NCBI RefSeq assembly: GCF_032062135.1
Contig: NC_092868.1
Location: 48,403,163 to 48,467,162 of the forward strand
DNA: 64,000 bases
Direction of reading: 5' to 3'
Source: Pyxicephalus adspersus
Lineage: Eukaryota; Chordata; Amphibia; Anura; Pyxicephalidae
Shown piece after piece: positions 36,122 through 47,195 of the stretch (the first letter of the stretch is position 1; every line of letters starts with the position of its first letter). The position numbers and the translations under genes were made by a program. A model generated the notes under the pieces. The model saw only the letters and a list, made by a program, of their open reading frames with translations, ran no database searches and was not told the origin of the DNA.

Positions 36122-36240
36122 GTTAGCAGCCCCCGTATTGTGACCCAATTTTTCAGTAGCCATCCAAAAACAGCCGGGTGGGTGGTTACTGAAAAGTGCC
36201 GGGCGCTCCACCCAGCTAAAAGAGGCTGGGGAGAATATGT

Positions 36241-37250
36241 GTCTACTTATTCTAAAGAACAGTCCTGACCAGCACTACAGAGAGTTCTTTTAGACATGAC
36301 AAGAGTTCTGTTCAAGCATTCATAACACAAGAGTGTAGTAAAGGGTTGCACAGTATTAAGCATTGATTACTGCAGAAAGTTTATCTAATTTCTAGTCGGA
36401 TTGAAGTTAATAGAGATGTAAATGTTGTGCATCCATTTCATTAATTTGTAATTGCTTTACATTTTTTTGTGTTTCAATTCATGTACTCATTTCATGTCAA
36501 TATAATTTACATTAGTTGTTGATTACCAGTTTATTTTTGTGATGTTCTGCAATATTTATTTATTGTAAAGCCTGAAGCATCTTTAAATGGCTTAAGTTAC
36601 TCAATATAGTCACTAGTCACCTAAACTTTCTGCATTAAATTCCAGTCTTTGAGGGCCATAAGCCAGAAATTTTATACAAAGATAGTCATTTTCTTAATCT
36701 TTGTAAACCATTTCTAACCAAATTTACTTCTGTCTGCTAAGGAAATACTAATAATGTGTGTAAATGCCGGCCCTCGAGGATTTGAGTTGGACAACTCAGT
36801 TCTAACAGAAGCTTTTGGTGGACAGGACCAACCATACATCTTCAACTGTCGCCAGTATGGAGAGACTGTCCCTCTTTCCTCTTTTTGGGTGGACAGATGA
36901 ACCTCTATCATGTATTATTTAACTAGTAAAACATTTTTTTTTGCTCTAAACCTTCATATAACTTAAACAATTCCATTTATTATTTAAAAAAGCTAATATA
37001 AAGGAAATGTAGATGATAAAAAATGTCTGTTTAACCAATAATTGTTTACATATTAATTAATAATGATTCATTTGCCTACATGCTTTGAGCTAAAAAGTTT
37101 TCATCTTCCCTATCTCCAAATATTGGTAAAGGAAAGAAAAGAAAAGGAAAGAGAAATGAAAAAGGGAAAGGAAAGAGGAAAGGAACGTCTCTTTGCAAAT
37201 AATATCTGATGTAGGTCATTCTTCATTTTTCTTGTGTTGTCAGATGTCAT
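36241..37250. repeat. No gene seen; first half of a diverged direct duplication, and a purine tract
   Basis: 36428-36570 aligns with 37551-37700 (ATTGCTTTACATTTTTTTGT against ATTGCTTTGCATATTTTTTG, then TCATGTCAAT and CCAGTTT blocks). A GA-rich tract lies at 37130-37185. Confidence 0.5.
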
Positions 37251-38095
37251 ATGTCCCTTAAATCTCACATATGCAATGCTTTCTGTTTATCATTTTCATA
37301 TGGTAGCTTGTTTTTGCCCTCTACAGGCCAAGACAGTCATCACCACCACCATGAACCTCCAACATTTCTAACCAGTACAACTGTCACAGTCCTTTGTTCT
37401 GCGTTTCTTTGTAAGTGTTTTCCATCTTTCATCTCTTTTTTTTTTGTAATGGTATTTGCCTATTGGTCGACAGTTAAAGTTGTTTATTTTCCAGTTTATA
37501 TAAATGTATGGCTATCTTTCTTATTTATGTACTGGAACGGCACTTTAACTGTATCCATCGTGTTACTTTTTGATTGCTTTGCATATTTTTTGTTTCAGTC
37601 CATGTTTTTATTTTTATGTCAATGTATTTTACACCAGTCATTCACTGCCAGTTTTATTTTGTGTAGTTTCAATATTATTTGTGTAAAACTGATTTCTCAT
37701 GTTGTAATTTCTCATGTTGAATTACTGTATATATAGAAGAAATGATGTGATCATATTGTCATTGCTTGTTGCACCATACGTTCATGATTATGTTTCATCT
37801 ACATATAAAGGTTAGCAATTAGAAATAATTTGAAATCTTTTTTCTGCCCAGTTGTACCCAGAACAATCTGATTTGCCTTTGGACTTCTGAGCAGCTACAT
37901 AGCCATCTTCATAAAGTGACTGAAAGTGCAGCTAGTAATCATTGAGCCCAGTAGCTAAAGTTTGTATATTCCCCCACCAATATTCTGCTGTATGTATAGT
38001 GCGCCCTTATACTAATCCCCCTTATGAAATTCCCACACATGATTGCTAGAACTAAAATGCAATGAATTAGTCAGGCCGGGAAGAAAGGGCTAGAT
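37251..38095. other. No gene called; 161-codon frame with exon-like core
   Basis: The frame 37251-37736 is T-rich and hydrophobic because of composition. Inside it, 37327-37410 is bounded by CCCTCTACAG and GTAAGTG and reads as an 84-bp symmetric exon (GQDSHHHHHEPPTFLTSTTV). I do not recognise the product. The 3' part (37551-37700) duplicates 36428-36570, which argues against a gene. Confidence 0.2.
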
Positions 38096-38391
38096 CAGTG
38101 TTTCTTGCACTTTTTAATAGGAGAACACTTAAAATAATTTTCAGGTCTTCAGGGAATCCCTTCTAAAGTTACTACAACAACAGGCCACAGTATATTAGCA
38201 TTGGGATCTGTAAGAAGAATGCCTCTTACATTGCTGGCCAATGGAAAGAATGTCACCCTTACAGATAGCCAAAATGATCATTGGCAGTGGCATACTGATC
38301 TGAAAGGTGCAAGTGTTTTATTTCTCAAGGAACTCCTGGCAACCTCTGGAGGAACCCTATGGTTCCAGGAAACCATGGTTGAGAAACACTG
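38096..38391 (+). mobile_element. hAT-like element H1, best copy
   Basis: 296 bp from CAGTGTTTCTT to GTTGAGAAACACTG. Flanks GGCTAGAT and AGCTGGAT match at 6 of 8. Frames at 38201-38564 fall inside or overlap it and are not genes. Confidence 0.85.
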
Positions 38392-39195
38392 AGCTGGATG
38401 GTGCTGGGTGTCTGGAGTGGCCCTGTGGCAGTTCTTCCAAATGCAAACCTGCCCCAATCTTCCACAGCCATGTGCAAAACAATGGCATTAAACTGAGTGG
38501 TTGGGACTGCAATTGTGTCTATGTCAGAACAGTGCGATTTACAGTGGGTCTAAAATGGCCCTAATCAATTTCAGTTCAGGAGATGAGCCTGTACAGACTA
38601 AAGGGAGGCCTGGAGGTTTGCTTTAACAATAAGGTAGCTGAACGTGTGCTATCTTATCAATAAATTACTTTAAACACAACTCATGGTGGTCACAGCTGAA
38701 TGGCAGCCATTGTCTGGACCTGGTATCACGCCATCTGAAAAAAAAGAATTCTGTGACATTTAGTCGATTCTACAGAATTCCAATCTTAGGATGTTTTAGC
38801 AGTCGCTTTACAGAACATGCTGTTAGCATGAAAGTGACTTTTTAAAGGTCAACTTCTCCCATGTCAGAAAATATTTCTCATGCTTTGCTTAGTTCAGTTT
38901 TTTTTGTGAGCTGATGTATAGAATCACCAATCTCTTTTCTTAAACATATATTTTTACATGTATCCCATTGCTAGCTAAATCTCGGGCAAATTTGAAGACC
39001 CAGCAGGTATTGTAGTCCAACTTTTGTTTTTAGTTTAGAATGGGTTAGGTATCCCAACGCTTCCTGTCCTTGTATCACCCTATCACCTGGATAAGAAGTG
39101 AGACTTAAAAGCTCCAAAGAAACTGCCAGGCTTACACCAATGGCATCAGGCTAAAACCTAATTGCTCCAGACACATACAGGGACCCTGCAACGGA
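38392..39195. other. No gene seen
   Basis: Intron-like DNA with no recognised repeats. Confidence 0.4.
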
Positions 39196-39231
39196 CTTCC
39201 CCGTACTGACGCATTTCGCCCGTAGCCTGAG
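39196..39231 (-). repeat. Motif M half-site interrupted by a MITE
   Basis: On the minus strand CTCAGGCTACGGGCGAAATG resembles motif M. Its CCTGAnGAAG half is cut off where the MITE of 39232-39528 begins. Confidence 0.4.
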
Positions 39232-39528
39232 TTAAGCTACGTACACACGTCAGATTTTTATCGCCCGATAATCGGCATCGGCCAATTATCGGGCGAAATC
39301 TGCCGTGTGTACAGTCAGTGTCGTCCATCGTCCGGACGACCGACCTGCCGGATCCACGGACGATGGACAACAGCCGATCCTAATGAAAGGGAAGGGGAGA
39401 GCGCGCAGCAGGGTGCCGCTCCGTCGCTCTCCCCCCTCCCCTCTCCATAGAGCATGAACGGTGCTGTATGTACAGCACCGTTCATGCATCGTGCACTCCC
39501 TTGTCGTTGGAAAGGATCGTGAAAGATT
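39232..39528 (+). mobile_element. TTAA-type MITE, family C, 3'-truncated
   Basis: Begins TTAAGCTACGTACACACG and follows 35610-35929 closely, including TCGTCCGGACGACCGACCTG, but stops after GGATCGTGAAAGATT. It holds an extra perfect 16-bp inverted repeat (39453-39468 and 39471-39486) lacking in the other copy. Confidence 0.85.
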
Positions 39529-40469
39529 GAAAGAAAAAATATTCGTCTTTACAAATGGTAATAATCAATTTGGCAAAACATCTTACACACCTATAAAAAA
39601 GTCAAAATACAAATACAAGTAAAACACAATCAATTATAATATATCTACTGCACTAATCCATAAAAAAACAACACTTTTTTTAAACATAATTGGGCACAAT
39701 CAGTCATTACCTTAAAATGGTAAAAACAGTGAATTATTAGAGTAGGATGTAAAGAAAAAGGCTGTTTGAAAGGAATTGGGGAGGAAAGGGGGTCTTCGGT
39801 TAATGGGACTCTGATTAGGACAACAATAGACACAGAGATTCGCCCCATCTGTCATCACTTGCCCCATCCCTCTCCAACTGCCTGCAAGTCCATCTAGTTC
39901 TTATTCACCTTCATTATATTATATCAGCTCACATGACAGATTTGTACCATGCTGGATGCATGAAAGGAAATTAAACATTGCAATGTATCAGTATAACATT
40001 GGAGCTTGATTCATTTAATAATTACTGAAGCATGATAATTGTTAGCAGACAGTCAAAGACAGTGACTCAGAGAGGAAACAGAGCAGAGATAATGGGAATC
40101 AGCAACCTTATTGAGTCTTAACAATCCAGAACTGTTGTGCTGTCTGTGACTTCAATGAGTCACCAGCAGTCCTGCATGAGTGTGCTGTCAGTAAGTATTA
40201 CTATGAACAGTGATTCATTCTATCCAAGGAAGCCATACTTTAATATTTAGGGCAAAGTACTGTATTCTGTGTTTGTAGTAAAGTATATTTAACTTTTCGA
40301 TACGCAACACAACCTAAATAATTTACCCGGCTGAACTGCAGGAAACATTATATAGATTAGGAGGGAAGGGTTTAAAGATCAGCAGGTGACAAACACGAGG
40401 TCCTGAGCATCTGATTGCATGAAAAGAAGTCAATTTTCAATGATTTCTTCTTATTTTTTATTGCAGAGG
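39529..40469. other. No gene seen
   Basis: Intron-like DNA. Confidence 0.4.
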
Positions 40470-41450
40470 TTAAGGGAATGTGAGCCATAGCAGATTGTAC
40501 ATCTGTTATGGGACTCAGCTGCACAGGTAAAACATAGCACAAAAGTGGAACTTGAGTTATAGCAGACCTGTTACGGTACCCAGAAGCATATGTGGTGTAG
40601 GTACCAAAGGTAGAAGTTAAGGCTTTGCAGAGCCCCTAGCTGCTATGGGGACCTAGAAGCACAGGTGGTGAAGAGATCAGCAGTGAGACCTAAGCCATAA
40701 CAGACTGTAAAACTGCTATTGTACCCAAAAGTGCAGGTAATACAGATATCAGGGATAGAACTTAAGCTATAACAGACTGCTATGGGACCCAAAACCCTTT
40801 GTAGTGCATATATCAAGGGTTGCACTTAAGCCATAGCAGATCATGCAGCTGCTAAGGGGCCTGTAACAATAGGTAGTATCAAACATGGACAACTTCTCTT
40901 GGACCAGGTAGCACAAGTAGTGCAGATTACAAGGATTGAACTTGAGCCATATCGGAACATACAGCTGCTATGGGACCAAGAAGCATAGGTGGTACAGATA
41001 TCAACAATGGAACCTTCATAACAGACCATGCCATTACTATACGACTCAAAAGTACAGGCAATACAGATAACAATTGTGGAACCTTAGCCATAGCAGACCT
41101 TAAAATTGCTTTGGGATCCATAACCTTTGGTAGAGTCCTCGAGCAATGGGTAGTTCAGATAACAAAGATAGAACTTAGGCCATTACAGACCATACAACTG
41201 CTATGGGACCATAAAGCAAATGTAGTGCAGATTAGAGGTATGAAATTTGAGCTGAAGGAGAACTTACAACTATTATGGGACCGCAAAGCACATGTAGTGC
41301 AAATATCAATAGTGGAAGTGAGCCATTAGAGACCGTACAACTGCTAATGGCCCAAGACCCCTTGGTATATGGTACCCTTGGTGCAGATATCAAAGGTAGA
41401 GCTTAAGCCATAGCAGACCCTACAACTGCAATGGTGCCAAGAAGCACAGG
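40470..41450 (+). repeat. Minisatellite, about 14 diverged units of roughly 70 bp
   Basis: CTGCTATGGGACC-like cores recur near 40500, 40568, 40640, 40712, 40779, 40848, 40967, 41035, 41103, 41200, 41271, 41338 and 41424, each followed by AGCACAGGTGGT-like and CAGATATCAAAGGTAGAAC-like blocks. The long frames on both strands (such as 40970-41329) arise from the array. Confidence 0.85.
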
Positions 41451-42594
41451 GTGCCCCTGGATTGGTTGCACAGCTATTTGTGTCACAATTGCACTTTCCA
41501 AATTTATTATATTAATATAAATATGGTTTGGGAACTGATTGTTAGGAAAGCAGTTCATATAATTAGAGATCAGAAGAATGATTTTGGGTAAATTGATTTT
41601 GTCACAAGTTGATCAATTTTACAGTTGGCTAAATGTTTAACTGGTTAACTCCAAGGGGTCTCTCTTCATCAACCTTTTCATTCAACTTTACCCTAAGCTC
41701 ATTCATTATTGCATTGCATTAATTCAGAACATTTGTAAATCAACTTTTACGTACATTTTAGTTGGTGAATTCTGAATGTCAAAATTTATAAACAGACATC
41801 TGTTTAATTCAATAAATAAACAATTTTTAACTTAAATTAGACAAGTTTAGAATTTTGAATATAAAAAAATCAAAATGTCAACTAAAATTAAATCAAATAG
41901 AAAAAACATATAAATGCTAAACTGATACCTGTGTGACAAGCTCAGTGTATGGGAAGCTCTTTTTTGTTTTCTTAGAAATTCATTTGTAATTTTAGTTATT
42001 TTTTTTTGCCATTAATCAGCTTTCTAATTATGTTTTTCTATTAAAAATTTGTTCTGAATAAAAGTAGTGCAGTATATAAAACCCAATAAAATATTAATAA
42101 ACTTCTCTGTAAATAAGTAATGAAGCAAATAATAATAATATTATGATCATTTATTTATCTTATTGTCATTATCATTTATTTATGAGCCATTTTCTATAGT
42201 CTTTAGGTTCCAGCTGCAAGTAGATTTGCCTTTGGAGGTTCATATAAACTACATTGCTTGGCGTGTCTGTGGTAATTATAGACCTCAAGACTGACAGGGC
42301 AGCTTGTGTTGCCCCCAACAGCCAAATGTTTATGTTCATAGTACATAAAATGTAGAAGCTTATTGTCTGTAAGGAGCTAATAGAAGGAACAAAAGTTTTA
42401 TCTTGGATTTCTAATGGCCGTAAGAATCTTATTACCAAAAACTGGAACCAATCAAGGGAACTTACTCATGCAACAAAAAGTACATTCTGAGTGACCCCTA
42501 TGACGTGTTGTCTGGAACCCGTTTCATCCAAAATTCAGATTTGAGTGGACCAAGCACCAGATATAATTTTATGTTAAGTACGTGTATTCAAAAA
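41451..42594. other. No gene seen
   Basis: AT-rich intron-like DNA with an (AAT)n tract near 42128-42142. Confidence 0.4.
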
Positions 42595-42672
42595 AATGGG
42601 CCTGAATATAAAAGCTCTCCAAGACTCAAGAAGATAGACTGTCATGGGTGAACCTGGGTCATCCACCTTAGG
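42595..42672 (+). mobile_element. PR-1 fragment
   Basis: GGGCCTGAATATAAAAGCTC followed by TCCAAGACTCAAGAAGATAG; only the left third remains. Confidence 0.65.
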
Positions 42673-43224
42673 GTTAGGGTTTCTCATCTAGAAATGAATG
42701 GGGCTCCTGGGTTTTTGGCTAATGTGGATCAGATCTTACCTGGTAGCCGGACCTCATTGTTAGTTTTACCTGTCCACAGACCTTTATATATGTCATCTGA
42801 TTACCATTAGGGTTCTCCTGCTTTTTCTTCTGTGTAAACCTGTTGCTGGATAAAAGGGCTGACTTCTACTTGAACACTAAAAAAGTACATGTGCTGATTA
42901 TTTGTTTTGGGGTATAGTTAGTGTATACTTGCTTGGACAAGCAGATGTATTGCTTGTCTTATGTTATACTCTCTAAAGCCATTCTGCATTGAACTGTGTT
43001 CATTTCCTGTCTTGCTGAATAAAAGTGCTGAACAAATCTACTTGGACTACATAGATATGTCCCTGTTATAGTATTCACATGTCTCACTCCATCCCATAAC
43101 CCAAAAATAAGAGGATTGCAATGCTTTCTTTGTGACAGGTATCCTTTAAACAAAAATACCTATAATCAGCACATCTGATGGTAATACCTTTCAGGACTCA
43201 AATTCTCTTTGACCACATCCCAAT
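42673..43224. other. No gene seen
   Basis: Intron-like DNA. Confidence 0.4.
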
Positions 43225-44085
43225 ATACTATACAAAAAAAAAAACAGTCCGTATTCCCTTAGGAAGCCAAATTTTGTAGGGACTTTTAAGGTCAGGCTCG
43301 TGTAATCAAATAGCGTTAAAGTATAAAATCACATTACATTTTATTTGTAAACATTAGTTAAAACCATACATTACAAAATATAAAATCAGACACTTGCTGA
43401 AAATAAAGCACTCAGTAAATCCCCTGGTGGAAATCTCTCCAAATGGAGTATTCCAATGACTTCAACGTGTTTCGCGGAATCTATGTCTACTTCCTCAGGA
43501 AAAGGAGATCTACAAATAACAATTTATTCTGAACTTACATTGAATGTTACAGTGCTGCTTAATATGTTGGCGCCAAATAAATCCTGTCTAATAACAATAA
43601 TAATAATAATAATGTTGAGTGCTATCGGTCGTCTAGTGATTCTAGTGAGAGAGAATCACTAGACGACTGCTAGCACTCAGCATTCAATGTAAGTTCATCA
43701 GAATATTTTGATTATTTTATTGTGATAAGCATTGTTAATTTATTAAGGAATTGAAGAACGTGATTGTAGGAAATATAAATAAATGCACTAAGAATTATTT
43801 CTTATTTATAGATCTCCTCTTCCTGAGAAAGTGGACATATATTCCGCGAAACGTGTTGAAGTTGTTGGAATACCTCGTTTGGAGAGGTTTCCACCAGGAG
43901 ATTTACTGAGTACTTTATTTTCAGCAAGTGTCTGATTTTATATTTTTGTATGGTTTTATATAATGTTTACAAATAAAATGTGATAGGATTTTATACTTTA
44001 ACGCTATTTGTTGCACAAACCTGACTTTAAAAGTTCCCACAAAATTAGGCTTCCTAAGGGAAACCGAACTGTTTTTTTTATAGTC
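43225..44085. mobile_element. Large foldback element with about 300-bp arms
   Basis: The left arm (43225-43548) and right arm (43681-44085) are inverted copies: TTAGGAAGCCAAATTTTG against CACAAAATTAGGCTTCCTAA, CTCAGTAAATCCCCTGGTGG against CCACCAGGAGATTTACTGAG, and GAACTTACATTGAATG against CATTCAATGTAAGTTC. Each arm holds motif M (43461-43499 and 43822-43860). The loop is itself a hairpin (CGTCTAGTGATTCT, 8 bases, AGAATCACTAGACG). The right arm has about 85 bp more than the left. Confidence 0.9.
43549..43616 (+). mobile_element. 5'-truncated L2/SINE tail inserted in the foldback
   Basis: ACAGTGCTGC, TTAATATGTTGGCGCC and a CAATAATAATAAT tail disrupt the symmetry between arm and loop. AATGTT on both sides is a likely 6-bp target duplication. 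The opposite arm shows the uninterrupted junction (TAGCACTCAGCATTCAATG). Confidence 0.85.
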
Positions 44086-44737
44086 AGCACATGCCACAAG
44101 CATACAGCGGGCAATAGACATTTCTTGATTTTCCCGCTTAAGGTTTAAGGCCTTTTATCAGCATGCAATTGCGTGTTTAGTCATTTTTTAGCAGCTGCCA
44201 GTGGGGCGCAGAGGAAATGACATATTCAGCAGAAAGTCAACTGCTGGTAAATGAGATAATATCAGCTGTTCTCTGTGATTCCTCAGCGGTGTTTAATATG
44301 CTGTATGCCAACATGATATCAAATTGCTGTGTACATTAACATATAACAGCACAAATGTCTATGTACTGTACATTCTACTTTCTTTGTGAAACTTCTTGAA
44401 AGTGCACCTGTGCCAAACAAAAATATTTTTTAGATTTTAAAATTTAAAAGGAGCTTTTAAAGATCTGTTTTTGACTTTTCCAGTTGCTTTTAATATGTTA
44501 TTATTCATCCTTAATGAGCTTTAAAGATTACAAGGGCTCTAAAGTCCAGTTTCATTCTGTTTCTAACAGTTTAGAAACATCTGCTAGTTAGTTGGAGGGC
44601 TTGATGCAACCAATAAAAGCTAAGATTTTGATCCCTCTATTCTGAACTAGCGTTTTACCCAAGGCATTAGTTCACTGGCGTCAGAAATGGCTTGATATTG
44701 ATGTTTTTTTCAATCCCAGCCAAATTGGGGACAGGCA
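44086..44737. promoter_or_regulatory. Conserved-noncoding candidate (44140-44360)
   Basis: Balanced, non-repetitive sequence including TTTATCAGCATGCAATTGCG and AAATGACATATTCAGC. It has no partner elsewhere in the window. Assignment is an impression; the rest of the interval shows nothing. Confidence 0.2.
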
Positions 44738-44835
44738 AGTTATTATTGCAAAAAGAGGTGGTGATATCCCTTCTGCAATTAACAACTCATCTGCAAGCAA
44801 TTTTTTTTCTAGTTAGGTTTAGTTCTGCTTTAACA
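44738..44835 (-). mobile_element. TTAA-type MITE fragment (T2-like)
   Basis: GGCAAGTTATTATTGCAAAA and the end TTTAGTTCTGCTTTAA match the ends of 17231-17520 and 25103-25423. Confidence 0.5.
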
Positions 44836-44933
44836 TGGTTATCACTTTCCAGTGTGTATGGGGGTGGCTGCTGTGGACTGACAAACAGGGTGGAGCTGCA
44901 ACACAATGAGATTTAAAATGACAGACATGGGAT

Positions 44934-45145
44934 TCGTGAGATTCAGGGACTATTTTTTGTGAGATTCAAGGACATGGTATGTGTGAGATTCAGGGACATG
45001 AGATTCATGGGATTCAAGGACATGGGATTTGTGAGATTCGGGGACATGAGATTCAAAATATTCAAGGACATGGGATTCATGAGATTCAGGGACATGAGAT
45101 TTGAGAAATTCAAGGACATGAGATTTGTGAGATTCAGGGGCATTA
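44934..45145 (+). repeat. 24-bp minisatellite, about 9 units
   Basis: Units like GACATGGGATTTGTGAGATT plus CAGG. Because 24 is a multiple of three, both strands stay open and give 8-residue peptide repeats (RFRDMRFM on plus, PMSLNLMN on minus). No start context or flanking exon supports a gene. Confidence 0.9.
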
Positions 45146-46045
45146 CAAGTATCAAACTAGATGATTGGGATGCACCTTAGCACCACTCAGAAGCTCAGAT
45201 CTAAAAGATACATCAAGGAGACTTTGGCACTACAGAAATGTTTCCTGGATGGCCATAGAAGTATGTGCATCGTTATTCTACTACAAAACACAAGGCATTG
45301 CACAGTGCATATGTCCAGCCTGCTCACTGCTGCGCAGCTCAGCAAAAATTGTAAGCAATGTGCAGAAAGAAAGACATAATTCTGTACAGCACTCCAATAT
45401 TAGGAAAACAAAAGCCCATGCCAGGGACATGCATTTCCAAGAACAGATTTTGAAAACAACTAGCCGGGACAGCCAGGGACAATTGGCAATCACTGAATGT
45501 TCTTTTTGTCAGATTTTTATACTGAAATAATCTAATAAAATTATTATACTTTAGACAAAAGGAAAATGAGCAGTTTTATTGTCTAACAGCTTGGTACAAT
45601 TTGAGGATACCTTTGTGTTGTAGTTTCATTGGTAACATTTCCTTCCTGATTAGCTATTAGATGTTTTATGATCCAAGGTATGCTGTATATTCATGATTTT
45701 ACTATTTACTATAATTAGTATTTTTTTATCCAGAATTTTCTTTTCTGAAGCACTGCTGTAGTTTCAAATGACAAGTAACTCTATCATGATGTATAATTCA
45801 ATAACACTGAATACCTTTGAAACCGCTCGTCCTTGATCTGCACATATTCTGCACATAAAATATTCTATAACAATATTTACACAGTGCTGATACACAGAGC
45901 AAAACCTGTCTGTTAAACTAACTGCCCGACGATGCAGGTTGTACTAGGTGAGTGGATATGGGTAGGCTGTGGCCCCAGGTATACCCCTCTATTTTCATTG
46001 CAACAGTTGAGTCTGGTACATCTTGTGGTTATTATTATTAATAAT
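45146..46045. other. No gene seen
   Basis: The 121-codon plus frame at 45165-45530 shows no known domain. The rest is AT-rich intron-like DNA. Confidence 0.35.
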
Positions 46046-46545
46046 ATTATTATTATTAATAATAATAATAATAAACAGTATGTACATAGCGCCTACATAT
46101 TAAGCAGCGCTGTACATTAAATAAGGGTTGCAAATGACGGACAGATACTGACAGGGACACAGGAGGAGGAGAGGACCTAGCCCAGAGGAGCTTACAATCT
46201 AAGGTGGGGGAAGTAGCACACAATAAGAAGGGGGATATGTAATGATGGGTAAGTAGTGAGGGTTCCAAGAGACAGGAGTAGGGAAGTTTGAAAAGTTGCA
46301 TTTAAAGTGCTCTTTTAAATGTGCAGAAACTAGGAGCAAGCCTATTAGGATGAGGAAGACCATTCCAAAGATTTGGACAGCTAAAGAAAAGTCTTGGAGC
46401 CGTCCGAGTGATAAGGTTATGAGTGAGGAAGTCATTAGTAGGTCATTGGATGAGCAAAGAAAGCGGCTAAGGGAGTATTTTTCTACCAGGTCAGAAATGT
46501 AAGTAGGACAAGAACTGTGAAGCGATTTAAAGTCAATCTATTTTT
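46046..46545 (-). pseudogene. L2-like LINE: ORF2 C-terminus, 3' UTR and tail
   Basis: On the minus strand, 46410-46368 gives FSLAVQ and, one frame over, 46367-46290 gives WNGLPHPNR, then SFCTFKRAL and MQLF, matching the FSVAAPxLWNSLP...FKxxLKTxLF ending of L2/Rex-type LINE ORF2. A frameshift and a stop show it is dead. Downstream come the 3' UTR blocks (CAAGCTCC-type, GGTCCTCTCCTCCTCCTG) and the tail GTACAGCGCTGC with (ATT)n. 5'-truncated. It identifies the source of the tails at 9735, 22965 and 43549. Confidence 0.8.
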
Positions 46546-46817
46546 TATTTTATGAGTTTTGTCCACTCTCCCAGTTAAATAGTTTTAGGTGTAAACAACA
46601 TGAAGTCAACAGCTTACCGAAATCGCTTAGTTTTATACCTATTTTATATTATGAAAAAAAGAAGGGTCTGGAAAACAAAGGTGGTGGGTGGAGGGAGTGG
46701 TCAGACATTTTAGATGGGCAGAAACAAAGTTATGAACATTAGTATGAAGATCTCAGTTCTAAAATATTCAAGGCATATAAGAAGCCAATGATTGACTTGC
46801 TCCACCTTTACCTATAT
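46546..46817. other. No gene seen
   Basis: Short intron-like stretch. Confidence 0.4.
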
Positions 46818-47195
46818 CAGTGGTGGATGCAGCCAACTGTGAGCCCTTGTGCAACTGACTAAAGCCTCCCACCTTGACACCCTACCATGGGGAACATAAA
46901 AGGAACAGCCCAGGAACTGAAATAGTCCTAAGAGGAAGAAGTGGTCAGGACAGGGATTACTGGGAGAATTTATTCACCTGCCACAGACAAGGGAATCACG
47001 TCACTTCACTGGCCTATGGAATGGCCTATGGAATGGATAGCTGAGGTGTGCAGACAGCTTTCTGAGGACAAGTGAGCCAGACACTGGGGAAGAAAAGCAG
47101 GCATATAGGTGGACATTAGGCAATATGGGGAGCCCCTGCTGGCTGTGGTGTGTCTGGGGCCCTCGTGTAGTGGCATACTCCTAGGTCTGCCCCTG
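46818..47195. mobile_element. hAT-like nonautonomous element, family H6
   Basis: Left end CAGTGGTGGATGCAGCC and right end (reverse complement) CAGGGGCAGACCTAGG. Flanks ACCTATAT and CCTCATAT agree at only 5 of 8. It contains a 14-bp direct repeat (GGCCTATGGAAT) near 47010-47040. Frame 47109-47306 overlaps it and is unsupported. Confidence 0.5.

Larger units (their letters stand above)
35009..36240 (+). mobile_element. Outer hAT-like repeat H4 carrying nested insertions
   Basis: 35009-35073 plus 36122-36240 form one repeat once the insertion is removed. It starts CAGTGTTCAACCCAGAATTT and ends near GAGGCTGGGGAGAAT, with internal GACCCAATTTTTCAGTAGCC and GGTTACTGAAAAGTGCCGGG. A second copy at 58325-58450 is uninterrupted at the same place, which supports the nesting. 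Confidence 0.65.

Noticed and set aside
37251..37736. 161-codon open frame, hydrophobic, membrane-protein-like
   Set aside because: T-rich DNA gives Phe/Leu/Ser/Cys by composition. Its second half duplicates noncoding 36428-36570, and no family is recognised. Only the 84-bp exon-like core is kept as a weak finding.
40970..41329. 119-codon frame with internal repeats
   Set aside because: Lies wholly in the 70-bp minisatellite, with similar frames on the other strand.
42658..42676. TTAGGGTTAGGG as an interstitial telomere repeat
   Set aside because: Only two units, easily arising by chance.
44943..45180. Repeat-peptide frames on both strands
   Set aside because: By-product of a 24-bp tandem repeat; no exon or promoter context.
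45165..45530. 121-codon frame
   Set aside because: No domain, no splice context, and shorter overlapping frames on both strands.
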